From the NCBI RefSeq assembly GCF_002234615.1, contig NZ_NMQW01000047.1:1-64000 (forward strand): a stretch of DNA of 64,000 nt. The letters are read 5' to 3'. The notes beneath the pieces are model-generated. The model did not search any database. It saw only the letters and a list, made by a program, of their open reading frames with translations, and was not told the origin of the DNA. The translations under genes and the position numbers were made by a program. Shown here in pieces: positions 16,497-25,652 of the stretch. Each line of letters opens with the position of its first letter. Positions within the stretch are counted from its first letter, which is position 1. Origin of the DNA: Paenibacillus rigui (lineage in GTDB: Bacteria > Bacillota > Bacilli > Paenibacillales > NBRC-103111).

Positions 16497-17462
16497 ATGA
16501 ATTCTACAACGGCAACAGATCTTCGTCGAAGTCAAGAGACGGGAGCTGACGTCAAGCGTGACAGCCGCTGGAAGCTGTTCCGCAGCCATATCGACATGTA
16601 CGTATTGCTTCTGCCGGGTTTACTTTTTCTTTTCCTGTTCAAGTATACACCCATGTACGGTATCCTTATCGCTTTTCAGGATTTCAACATATTTGACGGG
16701 ATTTCTGGGAGCGCCTGGGTAGGACTGGAGCAATTTCGCAAGCTGATGCAGTCCGACGAATTTTATCAGGTGTTTACGAACACGCTGGTGATCAGCTTGT
16801 ACAAAATCGTTCTGCTGTTCCCCGTCCCGATCATTGTAGCCCTGCTTTTGAATGAGGTTCGACGGATGTTTTTTAAACGGACGGTGCAGACCATCATCTA
16901 TTTGCCGCATTTTTTATCCTGGGTTATCATCTCGGGCTTGTTCATCAACATTTTGTCGCCGTCCGGCGGACTCGTGAATCAGATGCTTCAATGGTTCGGT
17001 ATGAACCCGGTTTCCTTTTTGCTCGATAACGATTTCTTCCGAAGTGTTGTCGTCTTTACCGCAGGCTGGAAGGAGGTCGGCTGGAACGCGATCATTTTCA
17101 TTGCGGCGATTGCAGGTATTGAGCAGGAGCAGTACGAGGCCGCATCCATGGATGGAGCGGGTCGCTTGAAGCAGATGTGGTACATTACCCTGCCGGGTAT
17201 TTTGCCGACGATCGTACTGATGTTTATTCTAAGGATCGGCAATCTGCTGGAAGCCGGAACAGAGCAGATTCTGACGCTGTACAACCCAGTCGTCTATCAG
17301 ACGGGGGACGTTATCGGAACCTATGTGTACCGGATCGGACTTGGCAAAATGGATTACAGCTTCAGTACGGCCGTTGGTTTATTCAACTCGGTTGTCGGTT
17401 TCCTGCTCATCGTAATCGGCAACATGCTTAGTAAAAAACTGCTTCAGCGCAGCATCTGGTAG
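16497..17462 (+). CDS. Sugar ABC transporter permease (LplB-like)
   Basis: A 321-residue inner-membrane permease with six predicted helices and the EAA loop for ATPase contact (YEAASMDGAGRLKQMWYITLPGI, about residues 212-234). The Y-x-P-M-Y-G near residue 50 is typical of the LplB group, which imports oligosaccharides using a shared ATPase encoded elsewhere. TTGGAGGTG precedes the ATG. First gene of a permease-permease-binding protein operon. Confidence 0.93.
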   Translation: MNSTTATDLRRSQETGADVKRDSRWKLFRSHIDMYVLLLPGLLFLFLFKYTPMYGILIAFQDFNIFDGISGSAWVGLEQFRKLMQSDEFYQVFTNTLVISLYKIVLLFPVPIIVALLLNEVRRMFFKRTVQTIIYLPHFLSWVIISGLFINILSPSGGLVNQMLQWFGMNPVSFLLDNDFFRSVVVFTAGWKEVGWNAIIFIAAIAGIEQEQYEAASMDGAGRLKQMWYITLPGILPTIVLMFILRIGNLLEAGTEQILTLYNPVVYQTGDVIGTYVYRIGLGKMDYSFSTAVGLFNSVVGFLLIVIGNMLSKKLLQRSIW

Positions 17463-17472
17463 GAGGAAGAAC

Positions 17473-18348
17473 ATGCGAAAAAAAACATTCGGCGACATCG
17501 GACTGGACCTGTTTTCCTACGCCGTGCTGATTTTGATGGCGGCTGCTACACTGCTGCCCTTTGCCAATGTGCTGTCCAAGTCTGTCAGTGAAGAGTGGGC
17601 CGTCGTCTCCGGCAGAGTCGGTATTTTCCCGGTTGGCTTTCAACTGCACACGATTGGCTATGTCGTGACCTCCAGCCAATTCATTCAGTCATTTCTTATT
17701 TCCGTGCTCGTCACGGTTGTCGGTACGCTGCTGTCGATCCTGATTACGGCGGTAACAGCTTATCCGCTCTCGAAGCGCCAGCTGCCCGGAATGGGCGTCA
17801 TTATGGTCCTGTTCGTCTTTACGATGATGTTTAACGGAGGAATCATTCCGAATTATTTGCTAATGAAAAATTTGGGTCTCATCAATAGTCTCTGGTCCCT
17901 TGTACTCCCTGCAATCATTAGCGTGTTCAACATGCTGGTCATCAAAAGCTACTACGAGAGCCTGCCGGAAGCGCTGGAGGATTCGGCCAAAATGGATGGA
18001 GCGAGCACGTATACGATCCTGTTTCGGATCATTCTACCGCTGAGCGGGCCAGTGCTGGCGACGATCGCCTTGTTCTATGCGGTGTATTACTGGAACGACT
18101 TCTTCCACCCGATGCTCTACATTAACGACCCGTCGCTCAAACCGCTGCAGCTGTATTTAAGAGATATTGTGATGGATGCGGACTCCTCGTCAGCGCTTAA
18201 CAAAAGCGTGGATGACATGATGAATGTTTCCCCGGAGGGCGTTCGTGCTGCAACGGTTATTGCTTCGACGATTCCGATTCTTCTGGTCTACCCATTTCTG
18301 CAAAAATATTTTATCAAAGGTGTGCTGATTGGCTCGGTGAAAGGCTAA
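17473..18348 (+). CDS. Sugar ABC transporter permease (YtcP/CarB-like)
   Basis: A 291-residue permease with six helices and EAA loop (LEDSAKMDGASTYTILFRIILPLS). N-terminal features (FSYAVLILMAAATLLPFANVLSKSVS) match the YtcP group that partners LplB. It starts 10 bases after the first permease with GGAGG at the start. The motor ATPase is not in this window, as is usual for these systems (MsmX-type shared ATPase). Confidence 0.93.
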   Translation: MRKKTFGDIGLDLFSYAVLILMAAATLLPFANVLSKSVSEEWAVVSGRVGIFPVGFQLHTIGYVVTSSQFIQSFLISVLVTVVGTLLSILITAVTAYPLSKRQLPGMGVIMVLFVFTMMFNGGIIPNYLLMKNLGLINSLWSLVLPAIISVFNMLVIKSYYESLPEALEDSAKMDGASTYTILFRIILPLSGPVLATIALFYAVYYWNDFFHPMLYINDPSLKPLQLYLRDIVMDADSSSALNKSVDDMMNVSPEGVRAATVIASTIPILLVYPFLQKYFIKGVLIGSVKG

Positions 18349-18428
18349 GCAGGCATGTTTTCCTGGAGCCGGCGGTGACGGCTTGACGGAATTCATATAC
18401 AATAGATAGATTCCAAGGAGGGTTCTAC

Positions 18429-19964
18429 ATGAACAGGAACAAGAAGAAATGGCTCGTGCTATCGCTAACCGTTGTATCGCTTACCTCCGCCGCATGTTCG
18501 TCCAAGGGGGGAGAAGCCCCCGGAGCGGCCTCGTCCGGCTCGGCTCCTGCGAAGAATGAGGCGAAGCCTCAGCTCAAATCGCTCCAAATTTGGCAAAAGG
18601 ACGATTATAATACGTACCCGGTTGCCAAGGTGCTGGAGGAAAAGACAGGCTACAAGGTTCAGTATGATATGCTGCCCCAGGATAAACCGCAGGATAAGCT
18701 CAACCTGCTCATTGCTTCCTCCGAGCCTTACGATGCCATTACGACGGTAGGCGGCAGTGATTTCAAGGCACTTTATGCGGATTATGCCAAAAAAGGCGCG
18801 TTAACCGATCTCGGTCCGCTCATCGATAAATACGGTCCCAATATTAAAACAGCCATTTCGCAGGCAACATTGGATGCAGCCAAGGTCGACGGCAAGCTGT
18901 ACGCGATCCCGACGACGGCGATTTCCTTCGCAAGCACAAGCTTGATGATTCGTCAGGATTGGCTCGATAAAGTCGGATTAAAGCCACCGACCACGCTGGA
19001 TGAGCTGGTGGCGGTATTGAAAGCGTTTAAAGAAAAAGATCCCGGCGGCAACGGCGACAAAAACATCCCGTTGACGATCAAAGGGGACGATCCGATTGTC
19101 GCCAACATCGCCGGCGCGTTCGGACTGGCTAATTTCTACAATGATGTCAACGGCAAGCTGACTCCGCGCGTGCTGGATCCAGGCTACAAGGAATATGTGG
19201 CGTTCATGACCGATCTGTTCAAGCAGGGGCTGCTGGATAAAGAGTTCGGCGTGAATAAGGACGCTACGATGAAAGAGAAATTTTCGAGCGGCAAGGCCGG
19301 TATGATTCCTCTGCATTGGGCCGATGTACCGACGGTAGCCGACGCACTGAAAAAAAATCAGCCGGACGGCAAAATGGCATATATTCCGGCACTCAAGGGC
19401 AAGGACGGCAAATTCGGATTGGCTGCCTCTGCCGGCTTTGACCGGATCACGTTCATTCCCAAAGCAGCCAAACATCCCGAGGATGCAATCAAGTGGATCA
19501 ATGCGAAGCTGGATAAAGATACCTTCAAGCTGATGGCCATCGGGGAGGAAGGCAAGCATTACACGTTCAAGGACGGAGCTTATACGTCGATTCTGCCGAT
19601 CTTCACGGATGAGCGCAACCAGGCCAACAACTTCCTGATGGGGGTCGATGAGAAAAATTATCCGACCTACTGGCAGGCCCGTGTTCGCAAAGATCCACGA
19701 TTGTTCGAAGCATGGGAATATTTGAATGTCAAGCAGCCAGCGGAATCCAGAAAAGTCGATTTGCTCGGTATTTCGCCTTTTATGCCGGAATACTCGAAAA
19801 GCTTCCAGCAGCTCAACACCATGGTGAATGATTACACGGTCAAGCTTATTTTTGGGGCGGAGCCGATCAGCGGCTTGGAGACATTCCAGCAAAAATTCAA
19901 ATCATCCGGCGGGGATGCCAGCCTCAAAGAAGTGAATGATTGGTACCCGACGGTGAAAAAATAA
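18429..19964 (+). CDS. Extracellular solute-binding lipoprotein (YtcQ-like)
   Basis: A 511-residue family 1-type binding protein. A basic N-terminus and hydrophobic core end at SAACSSKGG; the lipobox has Ser at -3 where Leu is usual. A low-complexity linker follows (GAASSGSAPAKNEA). Motifs such as TTLDELVAVLKAFKEKDPGGNGDKNIPLT are typical of the oligosaccharide-binding YtcQ/LipO group. AAGGAGG precedes the ATG. It lies 80 bases after the second permease and completes the importer. Confidence 0.92.
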   Translation: MNRNKKKWLVLSLTVVSLTSAACSSKGGEAPGAASSGSAPAKNEAKPQLKSLQIWQKDDYNTYPVAKVLEEKTGYKVQYDMLPQDKPQDKLNLLIASSEPYDAITTVGGSDFKALYADYAKKGALTDLGPLIDKYGPNIKTAISQATLDAAKVDGKLYAIPTTAISFASTSLMIRQDWLDKVGLKPPTTLDELVAVLKAFKEKDPGGNGDKNIPLTIKGDDPIVANIAGAFGLANFYNDVNGKLTPRVLDPGYKEYVAFMTDLFKQGLLDKEFGVNKDATMKEKFSSGKAGMIPLHWADVPTVADALKKNQPDGKMAYIPALKGKDGKFGLAASAGFDRITFIPKAAKHPEDAIKWINAKLDKDTFKLMAIGEEGKHYTFKDGAYTSILPIFTDERNQANNFLMGVDEKNYPTYWQARVRKDPRLFEAWEYLNVKQPAESRKVDLLGISPFMPEYSKSFQQLNTMVNDYTVKLIFGAEPISGLETFQQKFKSSGGDASLKEVNDWYPTVKK

Positions 19965-19988
19965 TTTTGTCATCTAGGAGGATGGCAG

Positions 19989-20105
19989 ATGCGGAAATGG
20001 CAGGGGAAAACCTGGGGGACACTCGGTGACAGCATTACATTATCAGCGCCGAAAGTACAGCAGGCATTAGGCTTCTCCGCGACAGCCTTCCTGCTGTTAA
20101 TATAG
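19989..20105 (+). pseudogene. Truncated SGNH/GDSL hydrolase remnant
   Basis: A 38-codon ORF with a good AGGAGG. Its start, MRKWQGKTWGTLGDSIT, is the typical opening of SGNH hydrolases: a beta strand then GDSIT with the catalytic Ser. After about 28 residues (VQQALGF, like the region before the second block) similarity stops and the frame ends. The later Gly, Asn and DxxH blocks are absent before the terminator at 20110. It looks like the leftover of an esterase gene that once ended the sugar operon. Confidence 0.7.
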
Positions 20106-20109
20106 AACC

Positions 20110-20152
20110 ATGAGAAGGAGGGGCAGGCCCAAGGCTTGCTCCTCTTTCTCAT
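20110..20152 (+). terminator. Terminator of the sugar operon
   Basis: ATGAGAAGGAG can pair with CTCCTCTTTCTCAT with a small bulge; a pyrimidine-rich 3' arm. Confidence 0.6.
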
Positions 20153-20211
20153 CTACAGCTCTTCCTTGCCTGAACAAGAATGCCTACCTGAAGCGCCATA
20201 CATAGAAGTGC

Positions 20212-21072
20212 TTAGCCTTGTTTGAAAAAGGGCAGAAGCCGCTTCCCGATCCTGCTTGTACGGGCTGCAAGGCAAATGGTCCGTTTGGCTCCCGCATCGT
20301 CGATTGGGATACAACGAAGCTCCGGGCCTTGCAAACGGGCCACCGCAATTTGCGGCAGAATTGTGATTCCGGCTCCCATCGCGACGTAGTTCGTGAGAAA
20401 ATCCCCGAAGTTGACCTCCATTCGGATCTTCGGTATGAAGCCGTGCGCCGCCATCAATGCGGTAATTCGTTTGCGGATACTGCAGTTCGGCGGGTTGACG
20501 ACCAGCTGCTCGTTTGCGAGATCGTTAATCGAGACCGATGATCGGACGGCCATTGGATGATTCGGATATACCACTGCGTAATAGGGCTCCTCGTAAAGCT
20601 CCATGCTCCATAGGCTTGTATATTCGGTCCAGCCTGGCTCACACTCCAGCAACGCCCCATCAATAGCGCCAAGACGAAGCTGCTCGTGCAGCTCGTGTGA
20701 GGTGCTGCGGACCATGACCTTGACATCCAGCTGCTCACGGCTCATCCTGTTTACGATTCGAGGTAAATCGTGCGCGGCAAGGCTGGGCAAGGAACCAATC
20801 GTAAATGTCTGCGATGCGCGGCCTGACAGCTCCGAACGGATCGCGTTCCATTCGGTGTAAACCGGCAATATTCGCTCATACAGTAATTTGCCTGCTTCCG
20901 TTAGCTCTACCCCCGTGGACGAGCGCTTGAACAAGGTCACATTGTAATAAGACTCCACGGCCCGAATTTGTTTGCTTAATGCAGGGTGCGATATGCACAG
21001 CTGCTCACTTGCCTTGGCAATACTTTTGTGACGAACGGTTTCAAGAAATCCTTCGATAAAATCAATATTCAT
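20212..21072 (-). CDS. LysR family transcriptional regulator
   Basis: A 286-residue protein with N-terminal winged helix-turn-helix (IAKASEQLCISHPALSKQIRAVESYYNVTLFKR) and a LysR substrate-binding domain. It is divergent from the reductase-like gene at 21259 with 186 bases between; an ATATC-N16-GATAT dyad there is a candidate binding site. It is probably an activator or repressor of that gene. The effector is unknown. Confidence 0.93.
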   Translation of the reverse strand: MNIDFIEGFLETVRHKSIAKASEQLCISHPALSKQIRAVESYYNVTLFKRSSTGVELTEAGKLLYERILPVYTEWNAIRSELSGRASQTFTIGSLPSLAAHDLPRIVNRMSREQLDVKVMVRSTSHELHEQLRLGAIDGALLECEPGWTEYTSLWSMELYEEPYYAVVYPNHPMAVRSSVSINDLANEQLVVNPPNCSIRKRITALMAAHGFIPKIRMEVNFGDFLTNYVAMGAGITILPQIAVARLQGPELRCIPIDDAGAKRTICLAARTSRIGKRLLPFFKQG

Positions 21073-21189
21073 CGCCGCTATACCTCACGTCTTTTTTAAG
21101 ATAGGCTGCTTCCAACATACCAGAATGCGGACACGCTGGAAAGACGATTTGCGTGGGATCGATGCAACTTTTCGTTTCATCGGTGCTAC

Positions 21190-21230
21190 TATATTGTCAT
21201 TCGCATATCGTGCCCAAAAGCTTATGATAT
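21190..21230 (+). promoter_or_regulatory. LysR-type dyad and -10 near the reductase-like gene
   Basis: ATATC (21205-21209) and GATAT (21226-21230) form an interrupted dyad in the divergent region. TATATT at 21190-21195 could be a -10. Supported only by position and symmetry. Confidence 0.35.
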
Positions 21231-21258
21231 CCTCAGACCTGATGAGGAGATGATGAAT

Positions 21259-21903
21259 ATGAAAGTTAGTGTAATAGGAACCGGTCGAATGGGGACAGGG
21301 CTGGTAAGAAATCTGCACCCGGTGATGAGCAGACTTGTCTGGGGTTCTCGTAACCCGGCCGGGGCGCAGCAGCTTATTGAGAAGTATGGATTTAAAGGAG
21401 TCGAGGCCGCTGAGATTCAAACCGCCTTGCAAGCGGACATCATTTTTCACGCGCTTTGGTTTCGTGATTTGATTCCTTGGGCGGAATCGTGCAGGGAGCT
21501 CCTGAAAGGAAAAATATTGGTCGATCTCGTCAATCCGTTCACCGAAGATTTCAGTGATTTTACAATGGACTGGGGAACCTCCGCGGCCGAGGAGCTGCAG
21601 CACAAATTGCCGGAGACGAGCGTCGTCGGAGCCTTTAAAAATACATTTTTCCAGGTTCTCGAGAAACCTGTGCATCAAGGAACAGTAAGCGACGTATACG
21701 TCACATCGGATGATGAGAAAGCCAAGCTGGCAGTAATACAACTGCTTCAGGGGATCCCATTTCGCATCATGGACGCCGGCCGGTTAAGCAACAACCGAAC
21801 CATTGAACGGATGACGTTGTTCGAACGGGAGCTGGCGATCCGGTATGGCCATTATCCTTATGTTTCATATCGTATTTTTGGGCAGGGTGATGAACAGGCT
21901 TAG
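21259..21903 (+). CDS. NADPH-dependent F420 reductase-like oxidoreductase
   Basis: About 214 residues. An N-terminal Rossmann motif (VSVIGTGRMGTGL, then WGSRNP, where the Arg suggests NADPH) and VVGAFKNTFFQVL in the middle fit the F420_oxidored/NAD-binding (PF03807) family. Most Bacillota lack F420, so a different NADP-linked substrate is likely. ATG codons at 21250, 21253 and 21259 are possible; GAGGAG at 21244-21249 favours 21259. LysR-regulated by position. Confidence 0.75.
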   Translation: MKVSVIGTGRMGTGLVRNLHPVMSRLVWGSRNPAGAQQLIEKYGFKGVEAAEIQTALQADIIFHALWFRDLIPWAESCRELLKGKILVDLVNPFTEDFSDFTMDWGTSAAEELQHKLPETSVVGAFKNTFFQVLEKPVHQGTVSDVYVTSDDEKAKLAVIQLLQGIPFRIMDAGRLSNNRTIERMTLFERELAIRYGHYPYVSYRIFGQGDEQA

Positions 21904-21918
21904 AGGACATATTCCCTC

Positions 21919-21947
21919 TTGACTTCAATTTCATTCTAACATATTAT
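21919..21947 (+). promoter_or_regulatory. Promoter of the tetR-MFS region
   Basis: TTGACT (21919-21924), 17 bases, TATTAT (21942-21947). The operator at 21951 begins 3 bases downstream. Confidence 0.7.
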
Positions 21948-21950
21948 GGA

Positions 21951-21974
21951 ATGACAGTAAGTACTGACAGTCAT
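21951..21974. promoter_or_regulatory. TetR operator, copy 1
   Basis: A 24-bp imperfect palindrome beginning ATGACAGT and ending AGTCAT with AGTACT at its centre, overlapping the start of tetR transcription. It matches 21 of 24 bases of copy 2 at 22603, upstream of the MFS pump. Confidence 0.75.
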
Positions 21975-21986
21975 GAGGATAGAGGG

Positions 21987-22586
21987 ATGTTCATGAACAG
22001 CAACAGTCAAGTGGGCAGCGATGATAAGCTATTGTTGGCAGCCATTGATCTTATCTCGGAGAAAGGCTACAACGGTGTCACGACCAAAGAAATCGCGGCG
22101 GCCGCCGGTTTAAGCGAGAAAACACTGTTTCGTCATTTCGGAAGCAAGCAGAATCTGCTTGAAAGTGCTTTTGAGCGGTATCATTATGCCGCGGAGATGA
22201 CAAAGCTTTTTCAAGAGAAGCTGGTCGGCGAATTGGAAAAGGATCTGCTTCTGATCAGCCGCACATATCACGAGCTTATGGACCGCAACCGGAAAATGGT
22301 TCAGATCAGCATCAAGGAAGAAGGCAATCTGCCGTGGTTCAAGGAAATCACGCAGAAGCATCCACGGCAGCTGCTCATTATTTTAACGGACTATTTCCGC
22401 AAGATGACAGAGGAGGGCAAGCTGGTCCGATCCAATCCGGAGCTGCAGGCACTTTCCTTTATGATGATGAATTTCGGGGCGTTCATGAACGATTTGAACT
22501 CGGGAGATAATTATTTTTCACATGTCACTTTGGATGAATTTACAACCGAAAGCGTACGTATCTTTGCTAGGGCTTTAACGCCCTAG
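21987..22586 (+). CDS. TetR family regulator of the adjacent MFS pump
   Basis: About 199 residues. The helix-turn-helix is at the N-terminus (LLLAAIDLISEKGYNGVTTKEIAAAAGLSEKTLFRHFGSK). An upstream ATG at 21951 cannot be the start because it lies 4 bases after the -10, within the operator; 21987 or 21993 fits. The last codons form the 5' arm of a terminator. The shared operator upstream of its own gene and the MFS gene indicates autorepression and control of the pump. Confidence 0.92.
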   Translation: MFMNSNSQVGSDDKLLLAAIDLISEKGYNGVTTKEIAAAAGLSEKTLFRHFGSKQNLLESAFERYHYAAEMTKLFQEKLVGELEKDLLLISRTYHELMDRNRKMVQISIKEEGNLPWFKEITQKHPRQLLIILTDYFRKMTEEGKLVRSNPELQALSFMMMNFGAFMNDLNSGDNYFSHVTLDEFTTESVRIFARALTP

Positions 22587-22592
22587 CTTTTT
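22566..22592 (+). terminator. Terminator overlapping the tetR stop codon
   Basis: GCTAGGGC-TTTAAC-GCCCTAGC, a perfect 8-bp stem, then five T. The tetR stop codon is within the 3' arm. The MFS gene therefore needs readthrough or its own promoter. Confidence 0.85.
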
Positions 22593-22602
22593 AGCCCGTA
22601 AT

Positions 22603-22626
22603 ATGACAGTCAGTACAGACAGACAT
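22603..22626. promoter_or_regulatory. TetR operator, copy 2
   Basis: Starts ATGACAGTCAGTAC and ends AGACAT, 21 of 24 matches to copy 1. It lies between the tetR terminator and the MFS ribosome binding site. Confidence 0.75.
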
Positions 22627-22657
22627 TTCTGGAGCTTGAAGAAAGGTGGATTTAGAG

Positions 22658-24040
22658 ATGAAATCAAACGCTTCCCTTACCACAGGGGATAAATTGCTGC
22701 GAGTCTTGATGTTTACACTCGTCATTTCAATGATGAGCGGTTTAATGTTCAACATTGTACTGCCCGAGATTAGTGAGGAATTTCACCTTAGCATTTCTCA
22801 GGTCAGCTGGCTTTCCTCAGCCTATTTCCTTATTTATGCCATAGGGACGGTGACTTACGGGAAGCTGGCAGACAGCTATAAGCTGAAAAGCTTGCTTACC
22901 TTCGGGCTGCTCTTTTTTGCAGGGGGGTCTCTTATCGGGTTGGCTTCCCATACGTTCTGGATGGCACTGGCAGGCAGATGCTTGCAGGCTGTAGGTGCGG
23001 CCGCGATCCCGGCTACGGCGATGCTGATTCCTGTCCGTTATTTCACACCGGAGAAACGAGGAGCTGCCTTAGGCATGACAGCCGTTGGCCTGGCTCTGGG
23101 CAATGCGCTCGGTCCGGTCGTGGCTTCGCTTATCGTGAGTGTCGCTCATTGGCGCTGGCTATTCGCCGTGCCATTGCTGATCTTGATCACGCTGCCCTTT
23201 TACCGTAAATATTTGGGGGATGAGGAGCAGCAGGGTAATGGTGCCTTCGATGGAATTGGCGGCGGACTGCTTGCGGTTGCGGTGATGCTGCTCCTGCTAG
23301 GTGTAACGAACGGAGTCGGCTGGTATTTGCTCGGAGGCCTGCTGTGCATCGGATTATTTATAATTCGGATCCGTTCCGCAGCGAATCCGTTTGTTCAGCC
23401 TCGGCTGTTTGCCAATAAGAGGTTTACGCTGGGCTTAATCATCGCTTTTCTGGTTAACGGGATCGGCTTCTCGCTTTACTTTCTAAGTCCGCTGCTGCTC
23501 TCCCACGTACAGAAGCTGGAGCCGAGCTGGATCGGCTATGCTATGGTCCCCTCCGCAGCAGCCTCTGCGATACTGGGAAGAAAAGGCGGAAGGCTTGCGG
23601 ATTTGAAGGGAAATCCGTATTTATTTTTCATTGCGTCCGGATCATTACTGGTCAGTTTCATACTGCTTTCCACCTTTACCGGAAGCTCTCCAGTATTCAT
23701 TGCGCTGTTCCTTGTATTCGGTAATGTCGGTCAATCCTTTATGCTCATTGCCTTGTCCAACTCGGTGTCGACTACACTGCCCAAAGAGCAGGTCGGTGTA
23801 GGGATGGGGATGCTGTCGCTGCTGAACTTTATCGCAGGCGGTATGGCCACCGGGGTGTACAGCCGCGTGCTGGATGCCGGTGCGTCTATCCAATGGAACC
23901 CGGTGCAGCTGTTGGCAGGAGAGGGAACGATTTTCAGCAACATTTATTTCGTTCTTGCACTGATGCATGCAGCCATTCTTTTGTTCTACTATTTGCAATT
24001 TGGCCGTGCAAGGCAGGCTGTCGTTTCGGTTGAGGGTTGA
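22658..24040 (+). CDS. MFS multidrug efflux transporter (DHA2-like)
   Basis: A 460-residue membrane protein, about 14 helices. Motif A-like GKLADSYKLK after helix 2 and motif C-like GLALGNALGPVVAS in helix 5 mark a drug/H+ antiporter of the EmrB-like group. AAAGGTGG supports ATG 22658 over the GTG at 22646. Its operator matches that of the upstream TetR gene, so substrate-induced expression is likely. It resembles the second MFS gene at 39309. Confidence 0.88.
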   Translation: MKSNASLTTGDKLLRVLMFTLVISMMSGLMFNIVLPEISEEFHLSISQVSWLSSAYFLIYAIGTVTYGKLADSYKLKSLLTFGLLFFAGGSLIGLASHTFWMALAGRCLQAVGAAAIPATAMLIPVRYFTPEKRGAALGMTAVGLALGNALGPVVASLIVSVAHWRWLFAVPLLILITLPFYRKYLGDEEQQGNGAFDGIGGGLLAVAVMLLLLGVTNGVGWYLLGGLLCIGLFIIRIRSAANPFVQPRLFANKRFTLGLIIAFLVNGIGFSLYFLSPLLLSHVQKLEPSWIGYAMVPSAAASAILGRKGGRLADLKGNPYLFFIASGSLLVSFILLSTFTGSSPVFIALFLVFGNVGQSFMLIALSNSVSTTLPKEQVGVGMGMLSLLNFIAGGMATGVYSRVLDAGASIQWNPVQLLAGEGTIFSNIYFVLALMHAAILLFYYLQFGRARQAVVSVEG

Positions 24041-24049
24041 CGCTGCATT

Positions 24050-25498
24050 CTATAGAAGCCGCCGAATCATCGATGCCAAGCGGGCAATGCCATTGTCCAG
24101 GTCGTCCAAAGAAGCATAGGCATACGATATGCGCAAAAACGACTGCTCATCCTTCGCATACAGGCTGCCTGGATTCAGTATGATGCCTTCTCTCAGCGCG
24201 GTTTCGAACAATTTGTGGAGCTGAACCGCTTGAGGGAGGCGCAGCCAGATGTAGAATCCGCCTGATGGCGTCGTCCATGAGCCTAACGTCCCCACATATT
24301 TCGCTAAGGCGGCCATGGCGATGCTCCTGCGTAAGAAAAGCTGCTCCCGCACGAATCGGATGTGCTCTTGATATAACCCGCTGGACAGCCATTCCGCTGC
24401 CGCCCATTGCGACAACGCACTTGATTCGTAGTCCGTTTGCATCTTAATATCGGCAAGCCGGTTAATGACAGGCTCCGGGCCGATGACCCACCCGATACGA
24501 AGCCCGGGACTGCTTGTCTTGGATAGGCTCCCCACATAGAGTACGCTGCCGGTTGTATTCATAGCCTTCAACGGTTGAGGCGGGGGTGTATCGATCCACA
24601 AATCTCGGTAGACATCATCCTCAATCAGCGGCAGTCCCTCGGCTGTGCAGACTTCGAGCAGTTGGTCCCGCCTCTTCGGGCTCATGACAATGCCTGTCGG
24701 ATTATGAAAGGTAGGATTGGTGTAGAGCAATGCACCGTTAAATTGTTTCTTATATTTAGGGATCAGCGAAGCTTGCAAGCCTTGTTCATCCATAGGCAGC
24801 CCGGTCAGTCTCATGCCTGCCGATTGAAAAATAGGCACCGAGTACAAGTAAGAGGGCTTTTCAAGCAATACGGTTGAGCCGCGGTGCAACAATCCGATGG
24901 ATAGGAGATGCAGCGCCTGAAGAGCCCCTGACACGATAAGTATGGAGGAAGGGGAGGCCGTAATGCCGTACTCCTTCACGTATTGTGCGACCTGCTGTCT
25001 CAGCATGTAATTCCCTTTGGGCTCCTCATACCCAAGGGGAATTGTTTTTTGGGACAACGATTGAAGGATGCTCCTCATTTGTTGACCCGGCAATAAATCC
25101 GATGCCAATTCCCCTGTGCCCAGACGAATCATATCCGTACGAAACTCGGCCTCATTAATTTCCTGAACGGCATTCAGATTGGAAGCCTGGATGCCGCCGC
25201 GCACATACGATGTCCAATCCGGCGGCGGATTGGAGGTTAGCTGGCTCCACGAATAAGGAGCAACCGTTGTACCTCCTCCGCGGTTCCCCTCAACAAATCC
25301 GTCTGCGGTCAGCTCCTCCAGCGCCATCACGACGGTACTTCGGTTCACGTCAAATGCATCCGCCAGCTTTCGCTGCGAAGGAATTTTCGTTCCGACCGGC
25401 CATTCGCCATGTATGATTTTATCCTTAATAAATTGTGCAATTTGAATATGTAAAGAAAGAGGGGAAGTGCGGTTCGGCTTCCAGTCCAGCTTGTCCAT
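24050..25498 (-). CDS. MocR-family GntR regulator with aminotransferase domain
   Basis: A 482-residue protein: N-terminal GntR winged helix (LSLHIQIAQFIKDKIIHGEWPVGTKIPSQRKLADAFDVNRSTVVMALEEL), linker, then a fold type I aminotransferase-like domain with the PLP-lysine motif SLSKTSSPGLRIGW. GGAGG sits before ATG 25498. MocR proteins bind PLP or PLP-amino acid adducts and often control a divergent gene; here that is a LysE-type exporter. Its 3' end lies 9 bases from that of the MFS gene. Confidence 0.92.
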   Translation of the reverse strand: MDKLDWKPNRTSPLSLHIQIAQFIKDKIIHGEWPVGTKIPSQRKLADAFDVNRSTVVMALEELTADGFVEGNRGGGTTVAPYSWSQLTSNPPPDWTSYVRGGIQASNLNAVQEINEAEFRTDMIRLGTGELASDLLPGQQMRSILQSLSQKTIPLGYEEPKGNYMLRQQVAQYVKEYGITASPSSILIVSGALQALHLLSIGLLHRGSTVLLEKPSYLYSVPIFQSAGMRLTGLPMDEQGLQASLIPKYKKQFNGALLYTNPTFHNPTGIVMSPKRRDQLLEVCTAEGLPLIEDDVYRDLWIDTPPPQPLKAMNTTGSVLYVGSLSKTSSPGLRIGWVIGPEPVINRLADIKMQTDYESSALSQWAAAEWLSSGLYQEHIRFVREQLFLRRSIAMAALAKYVGTLGSWTTPSGGFYIWLRLPQAVQLHKLFETALREGIILNPGSLYAKDEQSFLRISYAYASLDDLDNGIARLASMIRRLL

Positions 25499-25556
25499 GG
25501 GTGTTCCTCCGATCGGCGGGCCGAAGTCCGCGGTTGTCATGGCCCTATTATACAAC

Positions 25557-25580
25557 TTGGTTGGTTTGTTATCCATCCAA
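25557..25580. promoter_or_regulatory. Inverted repeat in the MocR-LysE divergent region
   Basis: TTGGTTGG, 8 bases, CCATCCAA. Likely MocR binding site by position; promoters around it are not clear. Confidence 0.4.
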
Positions 25581-25652
25581 ATGGCTGGAGCCAAAAGCCG
25601 AAGTTTATTTTACAATGAATCGACATCACAACGAGAAAAGAGAGGCTGCAGC

